Shown in pieces: positions 38,518-50,639 of a stretch of 64,000 nucleotides of DNA. Every line of letters starts with the position of its first letter. Position 1 is the stretch's first letter. Under the pieces are notes generated by a model, which did no database searches, had not been told where the DNA came from, and saw only the letters and a program-made list of their open reading frames with translations. The position numbers and the translations under genes were made by a program. Source of the stretch: Setophaga petechia (taxonomy: Eukaryota > Chordata > Aves > Passeriformes > Parulidae); contig JANCRA010000001.1 in assembly GCA_024362935.1 (NCBI GenBank), positions 61,160,930 through 61,224,929 on the forward strand. The letters are read 5' to 3'.

Positions 38518-41500
38518 TGTGTTTAAGGCATGGACTTGTCTGAACCCATTTCATTCACTTGATCTCACCCTGGAAAGGGCACACAAGCTTGTTCAATCCA
38601 AGTTTCGTTCCTCAAATCTGCAAGGCCTAGACAACATGGGATTGGAAGCAGAAATAATGTACTAATTATTTTGGCACACACTTCCTGAAAGACACTTCTG
38701 CAAAGTAGCTCACCATCTGGAAAACCATCCAAAACCTCAGTAACCCAAACTGCATTAAAATAGAGCTATGAAGCAGCCAAACTTAGGCAATTACTACAAG
38801 TAGTCTGTGTCAAGATAGGGCTGGTGATAACAACTCGAGATGAATTAGAGACAGAAAAATGTGATGTGACAAAAATCTCATTGCTCCGTTCCTGTCTGTC
38901 TTAATATTTCTCCAAGCAAACTCTTACCTGTCTATGTAATGAAATGACCAGTGATGGTACAAGCTCAGGATCCAAGGACCTTATTTGCAGGTGTCAATCA
39001 TTTTCAAAGAGCCCTGTTCAACGCTGGAAAAGTCACAAATTGAACAATGACACATCCTTGGTAGTGCTGGCAATGACAGCAGCTCTTTTCCAGACTTCCA
39101 GAGAAAAACAAAAACCACATTTTCTCCACTTAAAAATAATCAACAACTTGCATCCAGGTTGAGTTCATCTCAATAGGTCACCTGTTGCAATTAGATGGGT
39201 CTTGCCAAGGGTAGGCACCAAATGCACTGCTAACCCACTGCACATCACAGTTACAAGGCAGGCTTCACATGAAAATAATTCATTCATCTCAGGATGAAGT
39301 ACACTACTCCTAGAACCATTTGAAATGTGCATTGGATCAGCTTTTACCTCTCCAGTTTTAGAGATGAAAATCACTGAAAACCTTCTGGGATGTTTCTACA
39401 CTGCATTTCTCACACTTTAACCAGAAGATGAAAAAAATTCCTTGAAAGAAACCAAGGTTCCCCAAAATACGAGTTCTGAATGATGCAGTAACATGAAGAT
39501 ATGAAGTTCATTTTAAAGCCACTTGGCTTCTTTTTTTAAACACACTGACAAATACCATCCAAAGCATTTTCTTACATAAAGAAAACACACAAAAATAACC
39601 TTTTTCACACAATAAAAGCCCTAGCTAAAACTTCAGCAGGCATTTAGAGCAGCAAGGTGTCCACAATGTAAAATGGCAGAAGGAGACCAATGAGAAGACT
39701 CCAATCTCTGCTCTATAAAGGAGGTGGGAATTTACCTTCAAATACCTCAGCTTATCAGAAGATGAACAGGGCTTGCTACACTGGCAGTCTACAGTTCAAA
39801 AGTCACCTCTGCTGGAATATTCACCCTTTTTTACATTTCAAAATCCTTCTTAAGGAGCAAGGCCTCCTAACTACAGCTTCAGGAAAATATAACTCTGCTC
39901 TGTAGGTCAAAGGGCACTACATCTTTAGCTTTTCATCCCCAAAGAAACTGATAGCTCTGCACGTCATTCTCCACATCAGAGGGGACTGACAAGCACAGAA
40001 ATCTACTGCTGTAAGGATTTCAAGGCTCAGAGGCATCTAAGAATGCCTCTCTGCCACTACACCCACTGTTTTTGAAGCCAATAACCAGCAAAAATGTTTG
40101 AAATAACTCAGGATATATCATATTCAGTAATTGCATGAAAAAGCAAACAAAAATACATCTTTTCTCAGGTGGCAAAACTAGCTAAATAGATAACTAAACA
40201 AAAAACCCCATTCAGTTTCTACTGGAAACTTTGATACTTAAATATCAAATCCTTTCTAATATTTACTGTTCCTACACAGCTAGGCCTGTTCTTTTTTGCA
40301 TATAACCAAGTATGGAAAAACTAATAAATTTTCATTTAAGAAACCAAGTGAGCTCAATTTAAACTAGGAGAAGCTAGAAAAGAAAGAAATCTAATTTGGG
40401 GGGAAAACAAATCAATTTTGCACCAAAATTGTAAATGACAAAAAAAGAACTTATTGTCTTGATATGGCAACAGCTTAAAGTCACAGGGACTGCACTAAAC
40501 GGTTAGTAACTGCATCATCAGTGTGACTGCAATGGTAGACATGGATGTCAATCCCTAAAATCTGAAACTACACAAGCTCTGTAATTGTAGCTGCATGAAT
40601 CACCAAAACCACACTGACTGCAGTCACGAAAAGCAGAAATTTTCTCTTCCATTTAAACTGAGATTAGAAAGAGGCAAAACACACCCAACACACCAACCCC
40701 AGAGACCATCAGTCTGAACTAGATTGAAATTTAAGAACTGTTGAAATCTGTCTGGTATTCTTACACTTCATATAGCCTTTGTAAACCTATTTCCACTAGT
40801 CCCTGAGAGATCAGTGTTGTTTAAACCCTGGTTTTTCCCTTTCAGACTGGCTTCAAGATCCTACCATGTCTTCCACATAATGTGAAGCAAAGTTAAGAGA
40901 AAATCTGTGTTAAGAGCCACAATTTAGCTCAGCATAACAATTACTCCTTTCTACACAGTTTGGCAGGAATATAGCCAAGCAGAACCTTAAAAAATGGCAC
41001 ATAATTGAGAGTGAGCATGATTGCTCCACTGATTGTACTGATTTGTTGTCAGCCTTCAAGTATCCTCAAGCTAACACCACTTAGGATTTTCTGTAACATT
41101 CCCCAGTCACCTCAAGTACTGCACTTTATTAGAGTGAAAGATGTAGACTTCCATGCAGTACAACGAAAAAACACATCAATGAATTTTTATAGAAATGCAA
41201 ATGGGTGCAGGCAGGAAAAAAATACTAGAGACAATCATCTGTCACTGAAAAAGAGAACTTCAAATTGCACACATGCTGGAAAGTTCAGCAGTCTACTGTC
41301 TGAAAAGGAGGGTAGTTTATGCAAGCAAAGACACAAACACTAAACAAAACCACGTCCCATTTGCCCAAATATTTCCTATTCTGCAATTTTAGAGTCCACT
41401 CACACAATACCAGAAGTTTAAACTGCATTTGGCTCCTTCAGCTATCTTAAACCTTCTGGACTCAGGGATGCAAATATTACCAAGTAACAAAGACAACTCT

Positions 41501-44402
41501 TCAAGCATTAATCTGAGATACTGGAGAGCAAACTGCTGCAGGTTTAGTGTCACGAAAGCTCAACTACTTATTTTATATTAGTGAATTGGAATTATATCTG
41601 ACACAAAAGTTTCCAGATGTCTTTTTTCCTACTTTTATAGGATTATGACCCAAAATAAGGTTTACTACTGAGTACAGTTATATTCAACTATTCTTATTCT
41701 ACCATGAACAAGTTCCTGGTGCTGAAGGGAACACCCAAATGGATTTCTTATCAAGTGGAGACACTTCTCCTGCCAAGCAAAGTGTCTGATCACACAGAGC
41801 CCTTGGCAGCATAATTGTCTAATATGGTAAATTATTCATTCTTTGATAGTTTCTTCTAGAAAATATTTTAGCACTTTGTACACTGGTCAAAGATTCCTGG
41901 CTGAAAGTCCTGGAGAAAAAAATTAAGAAGTACAAATGTACCAACAAGGTTTTATCACAGCAAAGGACACCACTAAAACAGGAAAAAAAACTCTTACTCG
42001 GCTTCTTTACCACTCTGTCAATAGAGAGGCTAATGAGTACTAATTATAACAACTGCTTTACAGCACACATTCAAACAGACACTACTCTGACCTTGCTGGT
42101 ATTTAGCAGGGTTTCCTCTGTAACAGCAACTAAATGCTATTCACAAGATGTCAGTTTTCCCCTGTATTATATGGGCACACACTAAAAGGAGACCTTCACC
42201 TCTGAGTTAATGCTAAGGACCAGACACAAGTTACAAAACCATGTTTGAGGAAGACCGAGAAAAAAAACACAAGTGGACTTGATTTAAATGGACTTACATT
42301 TCTTAAATCAGAGCACTTAGCTTTTGCAATGAGCAGCAAACCTCAACCCCATTGTGTTGCTCTCTCTGTTGGTGCAAGCCTTGGAAGCTGCAAAGCAGAG
42401 AAGGATTGTTGCTGATATGATGTAAGCTACACATGAGCATTGATGCACACCTAGGCATCATAAGGAATACAATTCCTGGCTTGCCTGACTCATCATGCCA
42501 AGCAAACTGAGCATCTGAACAAGCTCATTGAGACAGTACACCTGATATTGATATCTGATTTTCCAGATACCTGGGAGCTAGATCACACTGGGGAAATAGT
42601 TCCAAAGGTTTCAGCTCCTATCTGACTTGCTACCACACTGGGCAAGTCCACACACCTCAGAACTCAGAGGCACCACATGGAGTGACATCACAGTCACTTA
42701 AGCCTGCTCACCTTGGTGCTGCCTTACACAGCTACCCAGCAGCAATTCAGACACACTGCACTGCATTTTGTCACTGAGACAGGCTGCAAACACAGCTGAT
42801 CCACTTTTCCTTCCTTCCCCATGCCTCCCCAAAAAGCAGCCCACTAGTGCCTAGACAGCAACTTCCAACCAGATCATAGGAGAAAATACAGCCTTGGATA
42901 TAAAGCAGGTCAGTGTACACCAGGGGAGAGTAGCACTGAGCAAATGAGTCCCAAAATGGGATTACAGGATGACTTTTAGCCATCTGCATAAAGATGATTT
43001 ACTGCACCCTACTGAGTCTCTCTCATTCTAAGGCAGCTCTTGTCACTTTACTCATGTTCCTGTTCATGTGAACATTCAGATTTTGACATATTATGTCTCC
43101 ATGCTCAGCTGAAGCAGCTCAGTTCATGGCATTGTCAGTACACAAATCCCTCCTCTTCCACACACTGAAAATGCCAAAGCAAGGGATACGTGGCATGCAC
43201 CCACAGATGACATGCTTCAGTCCTGCAACATGAAAAACTGAGCAGGGAGGAAAAACTGAATGCTCGTACCTCTTGGGAATTTGGGGATCCCAGCAATTGA
43301 TAAGGTCACTCTGCTGCACAGACTAGGGGATACTTGTTTGGTTGCACACAAACACTGACTGACTTTCTTTCTGTTCAACACACAAGAGATGTATTCACAT
43401 TCTCCCAAGTTCTTACAGCACTTCGCTAGGGAGCATAAACACCTGGCTTGATCTCCCTCTCTGCCTTCCCCAGCTGAGACTTGTGGTGCTGGGAGAGAAA
43501 GAGAGCACAGGTGCCAGTTTCTGTTAGCAAGATGGGGACTCCTCTGATTGCCCTGGAAACTCAGAGGCAGTTTTAAACCAGAGGAAGCCAACACTGGGAA
43601 AGTGGTATGAACTCCACAGCAAACAGTTTTTGAGCAGTGCTTTTGAACTGTGCTTCTCCATTATGTGACTAATAACTGCACAGTTAATGCTTTGAAAAAA
43701 TAGAAAAGCAGATCTTCAGCTTACATAGATGATTCTAAATCTATGAGTGTGTAACACACTCTGGAGGTATGTCTTATGAGAAACATAGGAGGTTAAAGGT
43801 ATATCTGAGTGGCTCAACATGCCATCCTGAATCTGACATTATTGATTGTCCTCTAACTTCATTATTTCCAGAGGAATGGGATCATTATGATTATCCTGTT
43901 GGACTGAGACTCCAGGATGATAATTAGCTCTACAGTTCCAATTCATTATAATTGACCAATTGTACAAGTCTCTGGAAGGAGGACAAGCATATTTGGTTTC
44001 TCATCTGCAAAGCTGTAATTCTCTTTCTCCCATTTTTTTGCCAGTCTCAAGCGCTTCTGTTCTACAACCCAACACAGCAATAATTTTTTAATATGCTACA
44101 AAATGTGACAACAAATAACATTCCTTAAGACAAAGATCTGGTGAGCATCTGAAGCTGAACTCAAAATATTCCTACACATTCTCCAAAGAAACTGCTAGTG
44201 TTCAATGAACTTCCAGTTCCTGCATTTTTCCTAACTGAAGGGTTACACAAAAGAAAAAATCCTTTAACAGACTTGGAATTAAGTTTTTTATCTTTGGTTA
44301 CTGTGATCTCCAAGGTGTTAAACAAAGACAGAACACTGTAAATGATCACAGCACACTGTTTCCACCTACACCACCAGCATTTTTTGTTCTTTGAAAAGCA
44401 CG
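38518..44402. other. Noncoding DNA
   Basis: Frames up to about 125 codons show no domain features. The GC-richer part at 42660-43560 has no CpG enrichment and no defensible exon. Adjacent palindromic hairpins at 43724-43760 are listed separately. No transposon was recognised. Confidence 0.5.
43724..43760. repeat. Two abutting inverted repeats
   Basis: CATAGAT (43724-43730) pairs with ATCTATG (43739-43745) around 8 bases. The very next base starts AGTGTGT (43746-43752), which pairs with ACACACT (43754-43760) around a single A, a near-perfect 15-bp palindrome. They abut with no gap. Confidence 0.85.
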
Positions 44403-44830
44403 TGTGGTGTCCTCCTTTGGATACTTTTCCTCAGTTGCAGCACACGGCCACAACACACAGAGAACCAGCACAATTTCAGAAAGCTTTAAGCACTCACCCA
44501 CCCAGAGTAACACCAACCTCATCAGAAGGCTTCAGGCATCAGCCCATACAGCATAACATGGTGTCTCTTCAGAAGGCTGCAAGGATCTGCCCCTCTCGTT
44601 CCCCAGCCCGGCCTTTTATGCCCTCCTGTTCATGCACGGCACCTGTGCGCCCCCTGCTCCCCTGGGTGATTGGTCAGTGCCCCTGGGCACTCCATGGCTC
44701 GTTACCCTCAGTGCTGCTCACCTGCCTGGCACAGCTGCAGCCCATTGGGGATGAGGCTCCAGCCCCACTCCCAGTTAGCACAAGCTGTGCTCCTACATCC
44801 CTTAAGTTGGATATTCAGTACCTCAGGACT
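44403..44830 (-). mobile_element. LTR-like element with intact CCAAT/TATA promoter, minus strand
   Basis: This GC-rich block differs sharply from its AT-rich surroundings. Read on the minus strand it carries CCAAT in the context GACCAATCA (44669-44673), then 48 bp downstream a TATA box CATAAAA (44614-44620) in GGCATAAAAGGCC. Farther down, 'GCTTAAAGCTTTCTGAAAT' and 'TGTGCTGGTTCTCTGTG' look like an R/U5 region. The minus strand appears to end ...GGACACCACA, so the plus strand starts TGTGGTGTCC at 44403. I recognise the sequence as a repeat seen in passerine genomes and interpret it as a retroviral LTR. The 5' boundary is uncertain and I found no target-site duplication. A 167-codon plus-strand frame here is a by-product of base composition. 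Confidence 0.6.
44614..44620 (-). promoter_or_regulatory. TATA box of the 44.4-44.8 kb LTR
   Basis: CATAAAA on the minus strand, flanked by GC-rich DNA, with CCAAT (44669-44673) upstream. The arrangement is that of a compact retroviral U3 promoter directing transcription towards lower coordinates. Activity is inferred. Confidence 0.5.
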
Positions 44831-44893
44831 GCTTGGCAAGCCTGACTTACCAGTTTGTGTTAAAAGACATTTTTTAAACATCTACCATAATGT

Positions 44894-44906
44894 AAAAAAA
44901 AAAAAA
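44894..44906. repeat. Poly-A run (A13)
   Basis: Thirteen A residues close to the outer end of the LTR-like element at 44.4-44.8 kb; no direct link between the two is evident. Confidence 0.85.
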
Positions 44907-46094
44907 GTCATCTTGCTGCTTTTCTGCATGTGATGCTACAATCTTGGTGACGTCCTGGTAGGATTTCAGGTTACTTTCCAAGTGAAAATTGTCCAGCTGG
45001 ATCCTGTTCAGCTGTCATTCAGCTGCCTGACTGAATGAGTTTCTATCTCTTCTTTTTCCTATCAATGCTGACACTGATGAATCCTGGATGGAAGAACACA
45101 GTAGTTGTGAATGATGGGTTTATGAAGAGAGGGAATCCAACACTTCCACCAAATATTAGGAAACAGGGCACAGAATACTGAATCAGATGCCTGACTGGAT
45201 GGATCTCCCAGTCCAAATGTGATGCAAAATGCAGGAGGTGTTTCTGCCAGTGAGCACAGCCAAGAGGCTTGTCCTGAGGAAAAACTCATGTACATCTTTA
45301 AAAAAAAATTCCTTTTTTTGCATACAAATACAATTAAGCTGTGCAGTTCAGGGGGAGAATGATAGCCATAAGAATAGTAACTGTGAAAGTGCAAACACTT
45401 ACACAAGGCTAGACTGGCTTTTTGCTGTTTCCCTGTTTCTTATCTTGTCCAGAGATCTTGAAGACAGTCCTGAAATAACAACAAAGAATAACAGCTCACC
45501 CTATAGTAATGCATTAAAACTGAACCAGATAAGTGTCAAAAATAAGAGAGTTTTAGACAGAGAACTGCTTCTGGTGAAGCACAAGTGCAGGGTTTCTCGG
45601 CTTTCTTCTTTTATTAGAGGCAAATAAATTCAGACCATAATACTTGGAACATGAAAACCAGCACCTCATCTGGTGTATTTTACACTAGAAGTTCTTTTAG
45701 GCATTATTTCCAATAGACAGGCTTGTTGCTATCAGAAAAAAAAGTACATCAGCTTGTTATAGATGGGAAGAGAACATCCATATTGTGAAAATTAAAAAAT
45801 AGTATCCCTTCTGTGTCTAGAATTTATTGTGGAGTTCAAAGGGCATTGTTGAAATTCTGTTTGATTTGTACTTGCAACTGGATATAATAGGATAGGCTTC
45901 ATGAAGATATGGATCTTTCAGCCTTTTCTGAAGGCTGTCTAAAAATATTATATTTCAAGTGACATAAATAAAACTGCTTTACAGTGCAACTGTAATCAGT
46001 TGATGTCACATCTTGATGCTTCCTTCCCCTGGCTTCCAGACTTTCTCTTCTTTTTTACTAAAACTCTTTATTAAAGGTAGACTCTGCCAGACTA

Positions 46095-46117
46095 TTTTTT
46101 TTCTTTTTTTTTTTTTT
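46095..46117. repeat. T-rich tract (T8-C-T14)
   Basis: Twenty-two T residues broken by one C. This is the longest homopolymer-like run in the window. It could be the A-tail of an antisense retroposon, but no body is recognisable. Confidence 0.85.
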
Positions 46118-46718
46118 GTAAAATGACTGGTAAAATAAGACCAAGCACCCTCCTTAAAGGTAACTGTCATGTCAGCATCCTTACTCAAAATGAAATTCCT
46201 AGACCATATTCATTCATGCTAGATATTTCCATTCATTTTAGGAAAAAGAAAGGCATACATAAATCTTTCTCCTTCTTTTACAAGCCCTTTTTTCATAGAT
46301 TCATTCACTGAGAATTCTTATCTGAGCTGAAGCCTGATTAAGTAGGCTTCATATTAAATGCCAGGTAAAACATGATTACATTGCTGCAACATAACATTTT
46401 ATGATTTGTAAGATGTTTATTCCTGTACTGAATTTAAATATCTTGAAGAATAGGCTGGGTCTGCTCTGTAGAAAGCATAAGCAGTAGTTTGATGTTGTTT
46501 GCCTGATTTCTTCAGTGATCAATGCAAGGACTAACCACAAATCTATCACTTACCTGAGATTAAAAGTTGCCATTCTCACAGAAATGTCAGGAACCTGCTT
46601 TCTTGGTATAGAGTATCTTGACAGAACATCATCATGAAGGCATGTAACCATGACAATTGACATTAAAATCAGAGCATCTTTCTCATGAATAGCCAGTATC
46701 ATCATGCCTTATCTCATA

Positions 46719-46750
46719 TTTATATGTGTATGTGTGTGTATGTATATATA
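46719..46750. repeat. TG/TA compound microsatellite
   Basis: Alternating TATGTG, TGTGTG and TATATA steps; an ordinary dinucleotide repeat. Confidence 0.8.
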
Positions 46751-48792
46751 GGCTATACAGAAGAGCCTCGTAATATAGATACAGGAATAAATAAACAGGG
46801 AACAGGTATGCTCTTCTCTTTGCAGGTAAATTCTAGAGATAACCCTACTAAATTTCTTTGCTTTTTAAAGGGCTGCCACAACCTTTTATTCAGCCTTTTG
46901 GAGACCTGACTCTAAGCAGCATCCAGCTTCTCACGATTGCTGCCAATTACTGCCCTGTATTCACTTTAATGTGTGAGACATAAGAGATGAGGTGCTTGGG
47001 AGCATAAAAACCAGCGAGCACAAGAGAGCCAGAATGTGCTTACTGACTAGAGGCAGGCCCAAGAGGAAGAAGCTGACTTGTGGAGTACTTGAATATTGGT
47101 ATTGATTTTGTTTTCTTTATCAACACGAGATGGGGGGAAATGCAGCAAAGCAATGAAATGTGCTGATCAAACGGAACGGGTGAGTCAACAAACGCACAAT
47201 GGGGAAGCAATGAAATTCTCATGGATTTGGCTCAGCTAAAATCATGGGCAGATAAGTGGCTTACAAAATTCAATTTGAAAAAAGGTAAGATACTGAATCT
47301 GTGGATAAAATAACAGGAGAAGGGAACTCTATTTTCAGTGGACAGGGAAGTGACTGCTGAAAAGCTGTGCTTTTTACCATTTCAATGGACACAACTGCGT
47401 GCAGTAAACTCAGGTTTCTCTAAAAAAGCTGCCCTCCTGCTAACACTTCTTTTTCAGACAGTAGCCAGAAGAGAGAACTAAAAAGAATTTGTGAATTTCT
47501 TCAACTGTTATCCAATTGGGTCTTTTTCATATTAAAAAAGAGGGAAGAAAAAAATATTTGAGAACATAAAAATTAAAGGAGATTATGCTAATACCACACT
47601 GGATTAGGTACTATAAAAGTGACATTCAGAATACATGTATCACTGTGATTACAAAAATGAGAGTTGGGAAAGTAGGATGCAAGGAAGGCAACAAGGAGAT
47701 GTATATTGGTTACTACTAAATACCTAGGCAGTCTGAGGAACAAGGTGTACATTTGGAACACAGTGAAGAAGATTAGCCACATCACTCTTACTGACTTTAC
47801 TAGAAGAACAAATCCCAAGATATTGTTGTGAATCCTGTAAACATACTGTAAAGAGGGAAAGGGAAAAGTAAAATCCAAACCCTGACACCTGAGACAGGAT
47901 TTACTAAGGAATGCAAAATCCCAGAGCTGTCAGGATTATATCAGCAACTTTTGTACTACTGAGAGCTTCCAAGCACTGGTAACAGTACTTTGACCCCAAA
48001 CGTTCTATTCCACACCAGCAATAGTGAAATCTGTTATTTCTGAATATTTTACTCATCATTAGTACAGTTATAACAGTCACAAGACTGATTTCTGATTAAC
48101 TTTCCATTGCAGCCTGTCTGCCTCCCCAGTTTTCTCCTCCTTCATCCAATTCAGAAAGGTTAAAAAAGAAAAATACCTTCCAGAATTCACTAAGAAAAAG
48201 AGAACCAACATTTCTCTGGCTGTCAAACCAATAGCAGCAGTCAGAGTAACCACAGAACACATTTCCTCTCTGACACATGCCTCTCCCACTGGAAGAGGCG
48301 CCAGACAAGACCTGGAATCTCAACAGTGCAACTAAACTGACTTTTAACAGAAATTTTAAAAATTATTAACAAATAAAAGGCCCCAGAAAAGTACCAAAAA
48401 TGGAAATATTTGGAGAAGAAAGAGCTAATATAGGCTTTGATCTGTTCTTCAGTTATTTTGGGGAAAAGCAGAGCATTTTTTTCCTCCAATCATTTCTAGG
48501 TCACAAGCACACATTTATCACGCAAAGGCAGGTTCTGTTTTTACTTCAAACAATGTAAAGCTTGTTTGGACCAAAAATACTCTATAAGAACTGTCCATTT
48601 AATGGCTAAATATTAGTAGTAATGGTTTGTTGTGGTTTTTGGGGTTTTTTCCCCACAAGCCATTACAGTCAAACTGATCCCAAAGTCTGCAATGCCTTTG
48701 TAATATCTTCATCATCACCTGACAGAAAGAGCCATTGAAACTTGGCCCTAAAGGTTGCTCATTTCTTTCACACAGCCAGAAGATCTTGGCAG

Positions 48793-48806
48793 CACACACA
48801 CACACA
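48793..48806. repeat. (CA)7 microsatellite
   Basis: Seven CA units in a row. Confidence 0.8.
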
Positions 48807-49085
48807 GTATGGCAGATTTCTTTAAAATTTTGTGGATAATAAGACTAGTATTCAGCTAGAGGCTGAATAGTAATTGCCTGAAATCAAAGTAAAATAAAAA
48901 GCAACCCTCACTGCTGTTAATTTGACAGCTGGTCATTTCCTCAAACCTGAGAGAGAATCCTTGGGCCAAGACAGCTTTCAGAAACACAAAAATGCACATT
49001 CCTGTAGGAAACAACACAGTAGCAGGGCTTTGAGGATGGAACCTGGTCTTTAATAGACTGGCAGCTTTAGGAGAGAAATCCAGCC

Positions 49086-49117
49086 CATATGCACATGTGC
49101 CTGCGTGAGTGCACGTG
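49086..49117. promoter_or_regulatory. E-box cluster
   Basis: Within 32 bp lie CATATG (49086-49091), the 10-bp palindrome GCACATGTGC (49091-49100) and CACGTG within the palindrome GCACGTGC (49111-49118), plus a GCGTG core between them. All are binding-site types for bHLH factors (E-box; the GCGTG core is of the HIF/AHR type). The motifs are seen directly; regulatory activity is inferred. Confidence 0.3.
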
Positions 49118-49700
49118 CAGCTCAGAGGGGTTACAGATCTCCACGCAGAACTGTGATCTAAAGCTAACCCTCGATTTAGAATCTAATGGGGGGCAGGAGT
49201 AATAATGTATAAATAATTCATAAGAACCTTAATTGGTATTTCTTTTGTGTGGCAAGAGCCCATTAGCATTATAGGTGGGTCACCTGTTTTTTAATCACAA
49301 AAATGGTGATTATGGTTGTGCATTATGTCAACTGCCCAGGCCTGACATGCCACAACAATCCAGGGACTGGTTCTGCAACAGCACTTGCATATATGTACAA
49401 ATAGTACAAATATTTCCACTAGTTACACCAGTAAAAGCATCTTACCTTACCCAGTGAGAATATGCTGCACAAAATTCTGAGATAAAATATGCCCAGTTTT
49501 TGCACTCTGAAGTCCATTTGGTTTCCAAATCACTAATTACAGGGTTAGATATGAAATAATTATATATATCATATGATTTAATTCAGTTGATTTTACTGCT
49601 TTTTCAGATTAAGATGCTTTCACAGCAACAGTGAAGGAATGGTATGGCAGAGTACACCTATGCATGTTCTCATCCATCCCAACATTAAATAGAGAATTTA

Positions 49701-49855
49701 CTGGGGTTATGAAGCAAGAGAGGCCTCAGAGAAAAGGAAAACAATTCTTATCTCACTTGCTTCTCCTGTGTTGTGCTCTGTGGAATGTGTTTGGAGATTG
49801 CTTACCCACAGGTGATTGTTTCATTCTGTGGGTATGTTGTAACCTATCAGTGTCT
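49701..49855 (+). mobile_element. Partial LTR, same family as the 50.25 kb copy
   Basis: The part from 'GAGGCCTCAGAGAAAAGG' through 'CAATTCTTATCTCACTTGC', 'TTCTCCTGTGTTGTGCTCTG', 'GGAATGTGTTTGGAGATTG' and 'CTTACCCACAGGTGATTG' closely matches the inner part of the solo LTR that starts about 550 bp downstream. It lacks the TGTGACATTC start and the 3' end, and decays after about 49840. It is therefore a truncated, separately inserted relative, in the same orientation. It keeps an 18-base segment that the downstream copy lacks. Confidence 0.8.
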
Positions 49856-50241
49856 GTTTTAAGCCCATATTTAGCTTTTTCTTAACCTTTCAGAAAACAG
49901 AGAAGTGGTAGTTTAAAGTCAACTAAACTTACAATGCTAAAGCAGCTCAGAGAGAGGTAAAGCCAAAAAAGCAATGAAACCTGGACCTTGATTAGGAAAG
50001 TTTATTCACTGCTCTCTGGTGTTGACCATCTGGTTTCAGAAACAGCACTTCCATGTAAATAAAATTTCACTCAGAGTGTATAATACACGTCACCAGCTTT
50101 GCTTCCAGTCCAAAGTCACATCTAGACAGAATGGGAAATGGCATTAAAAAAAGATTCAATATATCAGTATATTCTTCCCCCAAATGCAATAATTTGTGTT
50201 AATACAGTAACTCTGTGCTGCCACAGTGATTGAACTATGCT

Positions 50242-50247
50242 GAAGGG
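50242..50247. repeat. Left target-site duplication of the solo LTR
   Basis: GAAGGG immediately before the LTR matches GAAGGA at 50634-50639 in five of six positions. A 6-bp duplication is the length made by betaretrovirus-like (ERVK) integrases. Confidence 0.7.
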
Positions 50248-50633
50248 TGTGACATTCACATTCTCTGAAAAAAAATTCCTTCACCCAGGGTTTTCTCCTG
50301 GGAAGCTGAAAGGCAGCAAGAGAAAAGGAAAAAAATTCTTATCTCATTTGCTTCTCCTGTGCTCTGTGCAATGTGTTTGGAGATTGTTTCATTGAATTCT
50401 GCTGTGAGTTGCTTTCACTCATTGGCCAATCAGTGCCAAGCTGTGTCAGGACTCTGGAAAGACTCTCGAGTTTTCATTGTTATCTTTTTAGCATTCAGTA
50501 AGTGTCTATTCTGTATTCTTTAGTATAGTATTCTTTAATATAATATAGTATTATAAAGTCATAAATTAGCCTTCTGAGGAGATGGAGTCAGAATTATCAT
50601 TCCTCCCTTCATCAGGACACCTTGTTTACAACA
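50248..50633 (+). mobile_element. Solo LTR of a passerine ERVK-type endogenous retrovirus
   Basis: The element begins TGTGACATTC and ends ...TTTACAACA, so it has the TG...CA termini of retroviral LTRs, and it is 386 bp long. I recognise the sequence as a very common LTR of songbird genomes. Inside are CCAAT within the palindrome ATTGGCCAAT (50421-50430), an AT-rich stretch with TATA-like steps around 50520-50560, and a degraded polyadenylation signal near 50560. Flanking 6-bp sequences GAAGGG and GAAGGA form a near-perfect target-site duplication. No primer-binding site, gag, pol or env follows, so the provirus was reduced to one LTR by recombination. Relative to the upstream relative it lacks 18 bases after GGAGATTG, a loss between repeated GATTGTTT-like words. 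Confidence 0.9.
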
Positions 50634-50639
50634 GAAGGA
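50634..50639. repeat. Right target-site duplication of the solo LTR
   Basis: GAAGGA directly after the LTR terminus pairs with GAAGGG at 50242-50247; one mismatch suggests mutation since insertion. Confidence 0.7.

Larger units (their letters stand above)
44831..49700. other. Noncoding DNA with simple repeats
   Basis: There is an A13 run at 44894-44906, a T-rich tract at 46095-46117, a TG/TA tract at 46719-46750 and (CA)n at 48793-48806. Reading frames are short. An E-box cluster at 49086-49117 is listed separately. No gene or transposon was recognised. Confidence 0.5.

Noticed and set aside
44342..44845. 167-codon plus-strand open frame, the longest in the window
   Set aside because: It runs antisense through a GC-rich LTR-like block, is rich in P, S, H and Q in the manner of low-stop GC-rich DNA, and has no recognisable domain.
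46060..46140. T-rich tract as the tail of an antisense processed pseudogene
   Set aside because: No coding similarity in the adjoining sequence and no flanking target-site duplication could be seen.
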